A DNA stretch of 64,000 nt from Paenibacillus sp. MSJ-34 (GTDB lineage: Bacteria > Bacillota > Bacilli > Paenibacillales > Paenibacillaceae), in contig NZ_JAHLPR010000016.1 in NCBI RefSeq assembly GCF_018918005.1, positions 37,208-101,207 on the forward strand. Direction: 5' to 3'. The notes under the pieces are model-generated. The model had not been told where the DNA came from. It saw only the letters and a program-made list of their open reading frames with translations, and ran no database searches. Below are positions 33,785 to 42,485 of this stretch, piece after piece (position 1 is the stretch's first letter; every line of letters begins with the position of its first letter). The position numbers and the translations under genes were made by a program.

Positions 33785-34536
33785 TGAAAACGGTCATGCT
33801 GGAATTTTACAAATTGCGGCGCAAACGGCTGCTCCTTATGATCTCGATGTTTCTATCCGTGGAAATCGGCTGGGCTTTCCTGTCCGTCAGCAAGTCGATG
33901 TCGCGCAATCCGGACAGTTCCGGGTGGGACGGTGCGCTCGTGATCATCGCATCCTTGAACGGCCTTTTTCTTCCGCTCATTGCGGCTGTGGTCGTTTCCC
34001 GCCTCTGCGATATGGAACATAAAGGCAATACATGGAAGCTGCTGACGGCCGCATCGCTCAAACGACACCGGCTATATTTCGCCAAATACGCTTGCGCCTG
34101 CATACTGCTGCTATTTGCCGTTATCGCGCAGATGGCCGCGATTGCGGGATTTGGCGCCGTGAGCGGGTTCGGCATGCCTGTTCCGTTCTCCGAACTGTTC
34201 AAGCTGCTGGCCGGCACGATGCTGACCAATGCGGTCGTTATCGCATTGCAGCAGTGGATATCGCTTGCCGTGAAAAATCAAGCGTTCGGCCTGTGCCTCG
34301 GGATGATCGGGGGATTCATCGGCATGACGGCCGATTTATTCCCGGCTGCGGTGCGCCGTATATTGATTTGGTCCTATTATTCGGGGCTAAGCCCAGTAAC
34401 TTACAATTTTGTTAATGAAACGATGGAGTTCGTTCCCCGTCAGATCGTGGCGTTCCTGCCCGCTTCGGTCCTATTCATGGGAGCGGCCGTCTATATTGCC
34501 GGAAGCGTTCACGTATCCAGGCAAGATATTCACTAG
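33784..34536 (+). CDS. MutE/EpiE-family ABC permease
   Basis: A 250-residue membrane protein with six predicted helices, opening MLEFYKLRRKRLLLM as in the MutE/EpiE lantibiotic-protection permeases. It overlaps the ATPase stop by one base (TAATG). It should form the membrane part of the exporter together with the next gene. No lantibiotic precursor or synthetase gene is near, so this is probably resistance rather than self-immunity. Confidence 0.82.
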   Translation: MKTVMLEFYKLRRKRLLLMISMFLSVEIGWAFLSVSKSMSRNPDSSGWDGALVIIASLNGLFLPLIAAVVVSRLCDMEHKGNTWKLLTAASLKRHRLYFAKYACACILLLFAVIAQMAAIAGFGAVSGFGMPVPFSELFKLLAGTMLTNAVVIALQQWISLAVKNQAFGLCLGMIGGFIGMTADLFPAAVRRILIWSYYSGLSPVTYNFVNETMEFVPRQIVAFLPASVLFMGAAVYIAGSVHVSRQDIH

Positions 34537-34546
34537 GAGGTACATT

Positions 34547-35278
34547 ATGCTGCAAAGATGCATTTCCGCCGAATGGTTGAAATTGCGCCATTCCCATATT
34601 TGGCTGATCATGACGGCGCTTCCCGCGATTAGCGTTTTGATCGGATCCGCCAATTATTATATGAATCAAGGCGTATTGCATAACGGATGGTACAGCTTGT
34701 GGACGCAAGCGAGCCTCTTTTACGGGGAGTTTTTTTTGCCTGTCCTCATTGCTATTTGCTGCGCTTACGTATGCAGACTCGAGCATTTGAACAAAAATTG
34801 GAATATGATCATGACGGCTCCCGTCCGAATAGCCTATCTGTTTCTTGCCAAATTAATCGTCGTTGCGGCGCTCGTTTTCCTTGTGCAATTGTTCTTTGCG
34901 CTGCTTTATTATGGCGCGGGGAAATTATTCGGTTTGACTGGGGCGTTCCCGGCCGAAACGTTCGGTTGGATCGCGAGAGGCTGGCTGGCTTCCGTTACGA
35001 TTAGCGCCGTACAATTATGGCTGTCTCTTGTCATCCGCAGTTTTGCCGTTCCGATCGGGATCAGCATTTGCGCCGCGTTGATCGGATTAGGCATGTACGT
35101 CGCGAAGCTCGGCATGCTGTTCCCCCATTCGTTGCTGACGATCGGCATGGGCGCAATAAGCCAGGATCGGTTGACACAGGCCGATACGATTCTATTTTTG
35201 ACGATGAATACCCTCTTCCTGGCGGCGGTTTCCCTGATCGCCGTTCGCAGACTCAAGAAAAAGGACGTGTCGGCTTGA
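34547..35278 (+). CDS. MutG-family ABC permease
   Basis: A 243-residue membrane protein with six predicted helices, opening CISAEWLKLRHSHIW as in MutG/EpiG permeases. ATG 34547 is set by TAGGAGG at 34534-34540; the longer frame overlaps the preceding permease and is not credible. It completes the three-part transporter. Confidence 0.82.
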   Translation: MLQRCISAEWLKLRHSHIWLIMTALPAISVLIGSANYYMNQGVLHNGWYSLWTQASLFYGEFFLPVLIAICCAYVCRLEHLNKNWNMIMTAPVRIAYLFLAKLIVVAALVFLVQLFFALLYYGAGKLFGLTGAFPAETFGWIARGWLASVTISAVQLWLSLVIRSFAVPIGISICAALIGLGMYVAKLGMLFPHSLLTIGMGAISQDRLTQADTILFLTMNTLFLAAVSLIAVRRLKKKDVSA

Positions 35279-35308
35279 CCCGGAAGGGAAATAAATTGCT
35301 GCGGAAGC

Positions 35309-35339
35309 TTGACACTCCTCTAAGGGGAAACTTTAAGCT
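35309..35339 (+). promoter_or_regulatory. MerR-type promoter with 19-base spacer
   Basis: TTGACA (35309-35314) and TAAGCT (35334-35339) are 19 bases apart, the overlong spacing that MerR activators correct by twisting DNA. The spacer holds an imperfect dyad (CTCCTCTAAGGGGA) resembling BmrR-type sites. Confidence 0.6.
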
Positions 35340-35363
35340 AGAGACAGAAGGAGGCGATCTTCA

Positions 35364-35519
35364 TTGCTGTATACGGTTCAAGAGGTATCGGCCGTTTGCA
35401 TGCGGTTACCGCTGCCGATTTTGCGGCGCAATCGCATTTTTTCCTGCATGACGATTTTCATCTGCGCATGCTTGAAGACCAGCAAACCGGATTGGCCTCC
35501 GAATCGTTTGCAACGATAG
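35364..35519 (+). pseudogene. Truncated MerR-family regulator
   Basis: A TTG start at 35364 behind AAGGAGG opens with LYTVQEVSA, the first helix of MerR regulators. The sequence then loses similarity and stops after 51 codons. With the MerR-type promoter just upstream, this looks like the stump of an autoregulated MerR gene. No full helix-turn-helix remains. Confidence 0.5.
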
Positions 35520-35529
35520 AATAGAGGAG

Positions 35530-35565
35530 AACACACCGTTATTTTTGGGCGGTGTGTTTTTTTGT
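35530..35565 (+). terminator. Terminator after the MerR stump
   Basis: ACACACCG (35531-35538) and CGGTGTGT (35550-35557) form a stem followed by a long T-run. Confidence 0.8.
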
Positions 35566-35638
35566 TGCGTTGACGAATCCCGCCGATCGGCGGCGGCTCG
35601 TCTTATGCGCTTTCTTTTGCCGGTATGGGAGGTATATA

Positions 35639-35758
35639 ATGACAGTGAATGCGACAAGCATGAAACGAAGGAAATATAGGGTTCCAAAAAAGCGGCACCG
35701 TTTGGAATGGACGGGAAAATCTACGAATATATCAAGAAGGCTTTGTCAAATTTGTTAA
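35639..35758 (+). CDS. Possible 39-residue basic peptide
   Basis: ATG 35639 follows GGGAGGT with six-base spacing. The 39-residue product is strongly basic (MKRRKYRVPKKRHRLEW). No relative is recognised, and support is limited to the ribosome binding site and composition. Confidence 0.3.
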   Translation: MTVNATSMKRRKYRVPKKRHRLEWTGKSTNISRRLCQIC

Positions 35759-35851
35759 CAGATTGAAATTATGGCATGATGGAAAGAAAGGATAGGGCAA
35801 GCGGATCGAATAGTAACGGGTTCGATATGGATCAGACAGGAGGGACAGAAG

Positions 35852-36367
35852 ATGTTTTCCATATTGGCGACGATTTTCGTCATTCAAATTGTGTATGTTT
35901 CGTTTTTTACGCTGCGGATGATTCTAACGTTGAAAGGTCAAAAGTATTATGCGGCCGCCATCAGTTCGCTTGAAATCATTATTTATGTGCTCGGCCTCAA
36001 TATGGTATTGCAATATTTGGACCATGTGCTGAGCCTCATCGTGTATGCGGCGGGCTATGCGCTCGGCGTGCTCGTAGGCTCTTGGATCGAAGGGAAAATC
36101 GCCCTCGGTTACGTCACGTTGAAAGTGATCACGAACGATATCGCCGGCATGATGCCGAATGAACTGCGGAACGAAGGGTACGGCGTAACGTCGTGGGTCG
36201 GCCGCGGCAGAGACGGCGACCGGTTAGTATTAGAAGTGTTGACCAAACGGAAAAACCAGCGCAGTTTATATAAACTCATTTTATCGATCGATCCGAAAGC
36301 GTTCGTCGTTACGTTGGAACCGAGTCAACTGCATGGCGGATTCTGGGTCAAAAGCGTGCGGAAATGA
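35852..36367 (+). CDS. UPF0316 (DUF2179) membrane protein
   Basis: A 171-residue protein of the UPF0316/YebE family: three N-terminal membrane helices, the conserved GYALGVLVGSWIEGKIALGYVTL, and a C-terminal DUF2179 domain (LVLEVLTKRKNQRSLYKLI, DPKAFV). DUF2179 domains are small cytosolic folds thought to sense or bind ligands. The ATG follows AGGAGG. It is convergent with the SufR-like regulator, with only one base between the stops. Confidence 0.85.
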   Translation: MFSILATIFVIQIVYVSFFTLRMILTLKGQKYYAAAISSLEIIIYVLGLNMVLQYLDHVLSLIVYAAGYALGVLVGSWIEGKIALGYVTLKVITNDIAGMMPNELRNEGYGVTSWVGRGRDGDRLVLEVLTKRKNQRSLYKLILSIDPKAFVVTLEPSQLHGGFWVKSVRK

Positions 36368-36368
36368 T

Positions 36369-37019
36369 TTATTTCGTGATTTTATAAACACAGCGGCTGC
36401 CGCCGGACAGCAGATGCTCGCTTCGTTCGATATGAACCTTGTCTCCCATGACGGCGCGAAACAGGTTCAATTCGTTCCGGCACAATTGGGTGCAGGCGGT
36501 TGCCGCCTCGCATATCGGGCAATGCTTTTCAACGAAGAGCAAGTCTCCGTCTTCATGCTCTGCGATTTCCGCCATATACCCTTCATTCGTCCGGATATCG
36601 GCCAGAATCTCGAGCTTTTCTCTGATTCCTTCTGTGCCGGCTAATTGGACGGCATATTGATCCTGCATTTTTTTGTTGCGAACTTCCAACAATTTCTCCA
36701 GTCCCGCCTCCCCGAAAGCCTCCTTCATCGAATCGATCAAACTGACGGTAAGATCCATATATCCGTCGGGAAACAGCCTGGCCGCTTCGGCGGTAAGGCG
36801 CCACAGCTTGGCGGGCCGGCCCATCGGGCGGCTCTCTTCGTCGTAATCGACGAGCCGTTCTTCCTGCAGCCGGTACAAATGCTGGCGCACGGCCATCCCG
36901 GTTACATTCAGCTCGGATGAGAGAGCAACCGCATCCATCGGGCCGTTCTGCTTAAGAAGATGAACGATGGCTTTCCGTGTTTTTACAGACGCTTCTTTCT
37001 TCGTATCGCTTTTGCTCAA
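36369..37019 (-). CDS. SufR-like winged-helix regulator with Cys cluster
   Basis: A 216-residue regulator with an N-terminal DeoR/ArsR-type winged helix (MDAVALSSELNVTGMAVRQHLYRL) and a C-terminal Cys motif HCPICEAATACTQLCRNEL. This resembles SufR-type regulators, which bind an Fe-S cluster there and sense iron or redox state. It starts with TTG 37019 behind TAGGAGGGG. No suf genes are in the window, so targets are unknown. Confidence 0.75.
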   Translation of the reverse strand: MSKSDTKKEASVKTRKAIVHLLKQNGPMDAVALSSELNVTGMAVRQHLYRLQEERLVDYDEESRPMGRPAKLWRLTAEAARLFPDGYMDLTVSLIDSMKEAFGEAGLEKLLEVRNKKMQDQYAVQLAGTEGIREKLEILADIRTNEGYMAEIAEHEDGDLLFVEKHCPICEAATACTQLCRNELNLFRAVMGDKVHIERSEHLLSGGSRCVYKITK

Positions 37020-37157
37020 CGCAATCCCCTCCTATGGCGTAGGAATGAATGCACCTCGTTACTTACATTATAAAGAAAAATATTGATTAATTCAAAAAAG
37101 AAAGCGAACGCTGCTGGAATGAAGTATAATGCGAGGTAGAAAAGGAAGGAGATACAT

Positions 37158-37643
37158 ATGAATCGCGAAAAACGAAGCGCCTTGGTTCGGTTGGCCGCCT
37201 GGATCATCTTGATCGGATACGGAGCCTGCCTGCTCTACTGGATGTTCGTCGGATTCGGCCGTACCGCGCTTTCATCCGGCGATCTGAGTTACAACTTGAT
37301 TCCGCTGCGCACCATATCGGACTATTTCCTGCACTATCAATCTTTCACCTTCCGAACATGGGCGATCAATATCATCGGCAATATCGGCGTATTCGTCCCG
37401 ATTGGGGCCGCGATGCCGGTCGTCTTTCCGAAATGCAGAACCTATTTCCCATTCTTGGGTCGTTTCGCGGTCGCCATCGTCGTCTTAGAAACGCTTCAAA
37501 CTTTCCTGCGTGCGGGAAGCGGGGATGTCGACGATCTTATTCTCAACGCCATCGGCGCCTCTGCCGGATATATATTGTACAAGCTTTACGCTCGTGCAAC
37601 AAACAAAGATCCGTTGAACGAGGACGGAAATTTTTCGGCCTGA
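37158..37643 (+). CDS. VanZ-family membrane protein
   Basis: A 161-residue protein with four hydrophobic segments and the VanZ pattern (YNLIPLRTI, NIIGNIGVFVPIGAAMP, VLETLQTFLRAGSGDVDDLILNAIGASAGY). VanZ proteins give low-level teicoplanin resistance in enterococci; the function of most relatives is unknown. The ATG follows AAGGAGA. It stands alone. Confidence 0.82.
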   Translation: MNREKRSALVRLAAWIILIGYGACLLYWMFVGFGRTALSSGDLSYNLIPLRTISDYFLHYQSFTFRTWAINIIGNIGVFVPIGAAMPVVFPKCRTYFPFLGRFAVAIVVLETLQTFLRAGSGDVDDLILNAIGASAGYILYKLYARATNKDPLNEDGNFSA

Positions 37644-37653
37644 ACGAACAACT

Positions 37654-37797
37654 GAAGGCGGTATTCCGAAAAATGACCTTCCGTTTCTCGCCGATTTTTT
37701 CATCGGATTAGGCAAAGAAGCGACGGTGAAGGAGCCGTCGGAATTGATAGACAATATTGTAAACAAGCTTTCCGAGATGATAGCCAAGTACAAGTAG
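37654..37797 (+). pseudogene. C-terminal remnant of a WYL-domain (YafY-like) regulator
   Basis: The frame reads GGIPKNDLPFLADFFIGLG then KEATVKEPSELIDNIVNKL and ends with TAG at 37795-37797. This matches the final helix of YafY/WYL regulators (FL..LG..A.V.EP.EL...I). There is no N-terminal part: it begins within the VanZ gene stop region. It is a short remnant left by a deletion. Confidence 0.55.
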
Positions 37798-37928
37798 CGG
37801 ATTGACTTGATATTTCACTCCTCCCAACCAGTCTGTTTGTCCGGTTCGAATCATACAATGAAAGGACAAATCGATTTGGCGCCGCTTGCGCGCTCCATCT
37901 AGACAAGCGGGGGAGGAAGGCATCGGCA

Positions 37929-40121
37929 ATGAAAACGATACGGCTTCAAATTACAGGCATGACATGTGCGGCATGTTCCGCCAGAATTGAAAAAGCGTTG
38001 AACCGGACGGAAGGGATTCGGACGGCGTCGGTCAATCTCGCCTTGGCGCAAGCGGCCGTCAGCTACGATCCCCGGTTCATCGAAGCAAAACGAATTATGC
38101 AGAAAATTGAACAGCTCGGATACGGCGCCAAGGACGAGCGGCTCGATGCGGACTCGTCGTCCGAGAACGAAGTGCAGCTATACCGCAATCGATTTATCGC
38201 CGCGGCAGTACTGTCGCTCCCGCTTTTTTGGGCCATGTCGAGCCATATTCCTTTTGTGCCGGAAGTGTGGACGCCGGCGCTCTTTCAATCCGCTTTGTTT
38301 CAATTGCTGGTTGCGACCGTGCTTCAATTTTATATCGGATTTCCTTTTTACTACAGAGCTTTCCAAGCGATGAAGCAACGTTCGGCCAATATGGACGTTT
38401 TGGTCGCATTAAGCACCTCGGTGGCCTACTTTTACAGCCACTATCTCGTGATGCGCCCCGATCATTCGCATTCGGGGGAACATCAGACGTACTACTTCGA
38501 TACGATCGCCATGATAATGACGGCGGTGCTGCTCGGCAAATATTTGGAATCCGTCGCCAAGAGAAAGGCTTTGAAAGATCTTCGCATGCTATACGGGCTG
38601 CAAGTCCCGCTCATCCGCGTACTTCGCCGGCAAGCGGAGGAGTGGATTGCGGCAAGCGATCTTCGCGCAGGCGATTTGGTCCTCGTCCGGGGGGACGAAT
38701 GGATTTCCGCGGACGGAGTGGTCGTCTCGGGCCAAGCGGACGTGGACGAGTCGATGTTGACCGGCGAGAGCCGAACGGTCGCCAAAGCGGCCGGGGACCG
38801 CGTATACAGCGGCACGCGCAGCGTGAACGGAAGCTTGCGCATCAAGGCGCTGACCGATGTCCAGGGAACGAGACTGGCGAACATGATCGCTCTCGTGGAG
38901 CAGGCGCAAGCCGGCAAGCCGTTCATTGCGCGCAAAGTCGATCGGGTTGCGGCCGTATTCGTGCCTGTCATGATCGTCTGTGCCGCGATCACTTTCGCGG
39001 GCTGGTACGGCGCGGATCCGACAGCGGCGCTGCAGCATGCGATGGCCGTATTGCTAGTTGCTTGTCCGTGCGCATTGGGCTTGGCGACGCCAGTATCGAT
39101 ATTGATTTCGACGGGACTCGCGGCCAAATCCGGCATTTTGTGCAAGGAAGGACGCGCCTTGGAGATCGTTCATCGGGTCGATTCCGTATTATTGGATAAG
39201 ACCGGGACGCTGACGGAGGGAAAGCCGGCGGTTACAACGGTCTATTCCCTACAGGGGGAGAAGTCGCGCCTTCTTCGCCTGGCGGCGGCGGTCGAACAAT
39301 ATTCCGCACATCCGGCGGCACAAGCGGTCGCGGACGCGGCGCGCAAATCCAACCTGATCGTGCCGGATGCCGCGGAAGTGCGGGAAATACCCGGCAACGG
39401 CATGGCAGGCGTCGTCGAAGGCAAGAACGTAATGATCGGGCGCCGCGGATGGCTGCGGCAGAACGGCGTCATTGTGAACGAAGCGGATAGCGGCGAAGAT
39501 GACGGTTCGACGGCGCTTTACGTGGCGATCGACGGCCGTTGGGCAGGCAAGCTGACGGCGTCGGATCGGATCAAACCGGATGCCGCGGCTGCCGTACGCG
39601 ATATCGGGCGCTACGCAGAGGTAGAGATGATGACGGGAGATCGCCGTCAAGCGGCGGAGCGGGCGGCCGCTGAAACGGGGATAAGCCGCTGGCATGCGGA
39701 GATGCTCCCGGAACATAAGCTGGAATATGTGCGCAAGCTGCAGCGGAAAGGCCGCATCGTCGCGGTGGTCGGGGACGGGATCAACGACACCGCGGCATTG
39801 TCTGCGGCGGATATCGGCATTGCGATGGGCGGAGGAACGGATTCCGCCATGCAGGCGGGCGACATGGTGTTCGTGACCAATAAGCTTGCAAGCATGGCGG
39901 AAGCGATGAAGTTGAGCCGGCAAACGATGCGCAATATTCGGCAAAACCTATTTTTCGCGCTGCTTTACAACGTGGGGGCGATCCCTTTCGCCGCCTTCGG
40001 CTTTTTAGATCCGAAAATCGCCTGCGTCATGATGGCGGCTAGCTCGGTGCTCGTTGTATCCAACGCGCTCAGGCTGCAACGATTCAAATTGAAGGGGGGA
40101 GAGAGCGACGCTTACCGGTAA
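37929..40121 (+). CDS. copA: Copper-translocating P-type ATPase
   Basis: A 730-residue P1B-type ATPase. One N-terminal metal-binding domain with GMTCAACS, eight predicted membrane helices with the ion-binding CPC in ACPCALGLATP, phosphorylation site DKTGTLTEG, and hinge GDGINDTAAL. The NVGAIPFAAFG and MAASSVLVVSNALRL helices fit Cu(I) exporters. Most Bacilli CopA have two metal domains; this has one. It is followed closely by a TauE/SafE-like gene, a pairing seen around cytochrome oxidase copper supply as well as copper detoxification. No CopZ or CsoR gene or clear CsoR site was seen. Confidence 0.9.
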   Translation: MKTIRLQITGMTCAACSARIEKALNRTEGIRTASVNLALAQAAVSYDPRFIEAKRIMQKIEQLGYGAKDERLDADSSSENEVQLYRNRFIAAAVLSLPLFWAMSSHIPFVPEVWTPALFQSALFQLLVATVLQFYIGFPFYYRAFQAMKQRSANMDVLVALSTSVAYFYSHYLVMRPDHSHSGEHQTYYFDTIAMIMTAVLLGKYLESVAKRKALKDLRMLYGLQVPLIRVLRRQAEEWIAASDLRAGDLVLVRGDEWISADGVVVSGQADVDESMLTGESRTVAKAAGDRVYSGTRSVNGSLRIKALTDVQGTRLANMIALVEQAQAGKPFIARKVDRVAAVFVPVMIVCAAITFAGWYGADPTAALQHAMAVLLVACPCALGLATPVSILISTGLAAKSGILCKEGRALEIVHRVDSVLLDKTGTLTEGKPAVTTVYSLQGEKSRLLRLAAAVEQYSAHPAAQAVADAARKSNLIVPDAAEVREIPGNGMAGVVEGKNVMIGRRGWLRQNGVIVNEADSGEDDGSTALYVAIDGRWAGKLTASDRIKPDAAAAVRDIGRYAEVEMMTGDRRQAAERAAAETGISRWHAEMLPEHKLEYVRKLQRKGRIVAVVGDGINDTAALSAADIGIAMGGGTDSAMQAGDMVFVTNKLASMAEAMKLSRQTMRNIRQNLFFALLYNVGAIPFAAFGFLDPKIACVMMAASSVLVVSNALRLQRFKLKGGESDAYR

Positions 40122-40125
40122 CGAG

Positions 40126-40791
40126 ATGATTATGGCCGCCATGTCGGGATTGGCCGGGGCGCCGCATTGCTTCATCATGTGCGGCGGCATCGTCGCCTCG
40201 TATGCATTAAGCTCCGGAAGCTCTTCGCTTCAAACCGCGCTGGCTTACAATATGGGAAGAGTGCTTACTTATGGGGCGATCGGCTGCTTTATGGGGGCTG
40301 TCGGCTCCTTTGTCAACGCAGCGGGGCTTTTTGTCGGAATTCAAGGTTTCTCCAGCATGCTTGGAGGCGTTTTTATCTTGTTATGGGCATTTCGCAAATA
40401 TTCGCTGCCCTTTTCGCGCATCCGATTGCCGGGAATGAGCCGCGCGCAAGCTTTCATTGGCCGCTTGCGCGAGCGTTACGAACTTCCGGCCGTCTTTCTG
40501 ACCGGATTGACGCTCGGATTTCTTCCATGCGGGTTAACGTATGCGATGCAAATGAAAGCGGCGGCAGCCGGTTCATGGACGGACGGAGGCCTCATCATGC
40601 TGATTTTCGGATTATCTACGTTTCCCGTCTTGGTCTTCACCGCGCTGTCGGCCGGAAGCATTCGCAAAAAGTGGAGGAAGAGCCTGAATAAAGCCGGCAT
40701 CATACTGGCTTTCGCGATGGGAACGCTATCCGTTATGAAAGGATTGAGCGCAAACGGCTGGATTCCCGCCGTACATCCGTGGTTATGGTGA
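40126..40791 (+). CDS. TauE/SafE-like (DsbD_2-type) membrane protein
   Basis: A 221-residue protein with six predicted helices and the opening motif GAPHCFIMCGGIVASY, the GxPHCxxMCGG signature of a TauE/SafE subgroup that travels with copper ATPases. The paired His/Cys and later LPCG (FLPCGLTYAMQMKAA) could handle copper or thiols. It starts four bases after copA stops; a ribosome binding site is weak, suggesting coupling to copA. Confidence 0.78.
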   Translation: MIMAAMSGLAGAPHCFIMCGGIVASYALSSGSSSLQTALAYNMGRVLTYGAIGCFMGAVGSFVNAAGLFVGIQGFSSMLGGVFILLWAFRKYSLPFSRIRLPGMSRAQAFIGRLRERYELPAVFLTGLTLGFLPCGLTYAMQMKAAAAGSWTDGGLIMLIFGLSTFPVLVFTALSAGSIRKKWRKSLNKAGIILAFAMGTLSVMKGLSANGWIPAVHPWLW

Positions 40792-40807
40792 GCGGCAAGG
40801 GCGGCGC

Positions 40808-41221
40808 CTATGAAACCACTTGAAAAGGATGGCCGACTCGAACCTGTTTGCCGCCCATGTCAACCCGAACTTCGGCCTGCCATCTTCCGCGCATGACGGG
40901 CACGCCGACAGCGGCATACGTCCCCGTTTCCCGCTCCGTAACGACGGCGGGGAAAGAGCCGCAGAACATGCCCGGCATCGATAATACGACTTGAAGATCT
41001 TGCCCGCCGACCGGTACGCCGGCCACGTCCGACACGGTGACGATAAATTCGACCTCTTGCATCGAATGGGCCGGCGCCGTATTCGCGCCGATATCGATGC
41101 GAATCGATTCGTCTATGTACAGGGTGCTTGCCGCCGCTTCTTGATTCATCGTCATGCCCAGATAGGCAAACGCAGCGGCGAGCAACAGCGCGAGCGGGAT
41201 CCATACCCCGATTTTTTTCAT
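40808..41221 (-). CDS. FixH/YtkA-like membrane-anchored protein
   Basis: A 137-residue protein: one N-terminal membrane helix and an extracellular beta-sandwich of the FixH/YtkA type (EVEFIVTVSDVAGVPVGGQ ... GTYAAVGVPVMRGRWQAEV). A VVLSMPGMFCGSF segment offers two Met and a Cys as possible copper ligands. ATG 41221 is chosen; ATG 41239 with GGAG upstream is an alternative. It is convergent with the copper ATPase operon, with 16 bases between stops, and probably belongs to the same copper or oxidase-assembly function. Confidence 0.7.
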   Translation of the reverse strand: MKKIGVWIPLALLLAAAFAYLGMTMNQEAAASTLYIDESIRIDIGANTAPAHSMQEVEFIVTVSDVAGVPVGGQDLQVVLSMPGMFCGSFPAVVTERETGTYAAVGVPVMRGRWQAEVRVDMGGKQVRVGHPFQVVS

Positions 41222-41333
41222 CCCTATCCCTCGATCCATACATTCTTCTCCCATGCCTATGACGAATCGATGCGAAACATGCGAAGTTTGGTATAATAAA
41301 ACCGTTAAGCGATCAGCTAAAGGAGAATGAGCG

Positions 41334-42002
41334 ATGGATGCCAAACAGCGGGTGGCCGAAGCGGCTGTAGAACAAATCGAAGACGGCATGAAGATAGGGC
41401 TGGGCACGGGATCGACAGCATATTGGGCGATCCGGAAAATCGCCGAGAAGGTGAAGGAAGGGTTGCGGATCAAGGCGATCGCCACGTCCAAACAATCGGA
41501 GGCGTTGGCCCGGGAGTTCGGGATACCGCTAAGCGGCTTCTCCCAGATCGATGATCTCGATATTGCTATCGACGGGGCAGATGAAGTCGATTCGGACCTG
41601 AACCTGATCAAAGGAGGGGGAGGGGCGTTGCTCCGGGAGAAGATCGTCGCCGCCGCCAGCCGCCGATTTATCGTCATTGCGGACGAGTCCAAAATCGTGA
41701 AGACGCTGGGGCGTTTTCCGCTGCCTGTGGAAATCGTTCCATTCGGCATGGAGGCCACGTTGCGAAACGTACAGCAACTCGGATGCACGCCGGTCCTAAG
41801 GCGGCAAGACGGCGGCCCTTATATAACGGATAACGGAAACTATATTGCGGATTGCGATTTTGGCACGATCGAAGACCCTGCCGCATTGCATAGGCAATTG
41901 AACGGCATCCCGGGCGTGGTCGATAACGGCTTGTTCGTCGGCATGGCCCGGCAAGTGTATGTAGGATATAAAGACGGAACGATCGAAAGATTGGATAAAT
42001 AG
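41334..42002 (+). CDS. rpiA: Ribose-5-phosphate isomerase A
   Basis: A 222-residue cytosolic enzyme interconverting ribose-5-phosphate and ribulose-5-phosphate in the pentose phosphate pathway. Family motifs are complete: GLGTGSTAYWAI, AIDGADEVD, KGGGGALLREKIVA and FPLPVEIVPFG. The ATG follows AAAGGAG. Most Bacillota rely on RpiB, so RpiA here is less common but known. It is a single gene followed by non-coding repeats. Confidence 0.93.
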   Translation: MDAKQRVAEAAVEQIEDGMKIGLGTGSTAYWAIRKIAEKVKEGLRIKAIATSKQSEALAREFGIPLSGFSQIDDLDIAIDGADEVDSDLNLIKGGGGALLREKIVAAASRRFIVIADESKIVKTLGRFPLPVEIVPFGMEATLRNVQQLGCTPVLRRQDGGPYITDNGNYIADCDFGTIEDPAALHRQLNGIPGVVDNGLFVGMARQVYVGYKDGTIERLDK

Positions 42003-42077
42003 ATCATCGTTGGGTGATTTCGGCAGTGGATCGAGTTGCCGCTAAGACCGCAAACGGGCAGTCGATCAGGATCGGCG

Positions 42078-42233
42078 TGCAAATCCGCGCAATTCGACCG
42101 TACGCGCACATTGTACGATTTTTCGGATACAATTCGCAGAACCGGTGCTCAAATCGCGTACTGCGTATGAAATTTCGAATAAAATCGACGAATTCAACCC
42201 GTGCGCCGCACATTGTGTACGATTTTTCGCATA
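42078..42233. repeat. Three-unit degenerate tandem repeat, 52-base period
   Basis: Units 42078-42129, 42130-42181 and 42182-42233 end in GTACGATTTTTCGGATA, GTATGAAATTTCGAATA and GTACGATTTTTCGCATA. Units 1 and 3 also share GCACATTGT. No gene is encoded. Confidence 0.6.
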
Positions 42234-42412
42234 TATTATGCGGCCTCTCGCAGATTATCAAAGTTATGTACAGTGAATCGTCAGGCCCTTTTATTCAAAA
42301 TCTGCAGTGGAGGAGCTCTTTTACACCTCGTTTAGATCTATTGCCGCAGCGAAGCCTGTGATAAGAGTCCATTTCATCAGACCGTAGCCGGCTGACGATC
42401 CGTCGGGCGGGC

Positions 42413-42485
42413 TAACGAAACGTATTCACGCTAATAGCCTGTAAATGTTCTTCTTGCCGGTGTAACGAAACTAGGACACGCTAAT
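42413..42485. repeat. Direct repeat pair, 50-base period
   Basis: TAACGAAAC and ACGCTAAT, separated by six bases, occur at 42413-42435 and again at 42463-42485. The rest of 42234-42872 holds a hairpin (GGAAATCGGC 42490, GCCGATTTCC 42509) and GCCGGGAA/TTCCCGGC (42824-42861), which may end the small minus-strand gene; no other gene is supported. Confidence 0.5.

Noticed and set aside
40808..41788. 326-residue minus-strand ORF covering the FixH-like gene
   Set aside because: Only the last 137 codons are protein-like; the front part is the antisense of rpiA.
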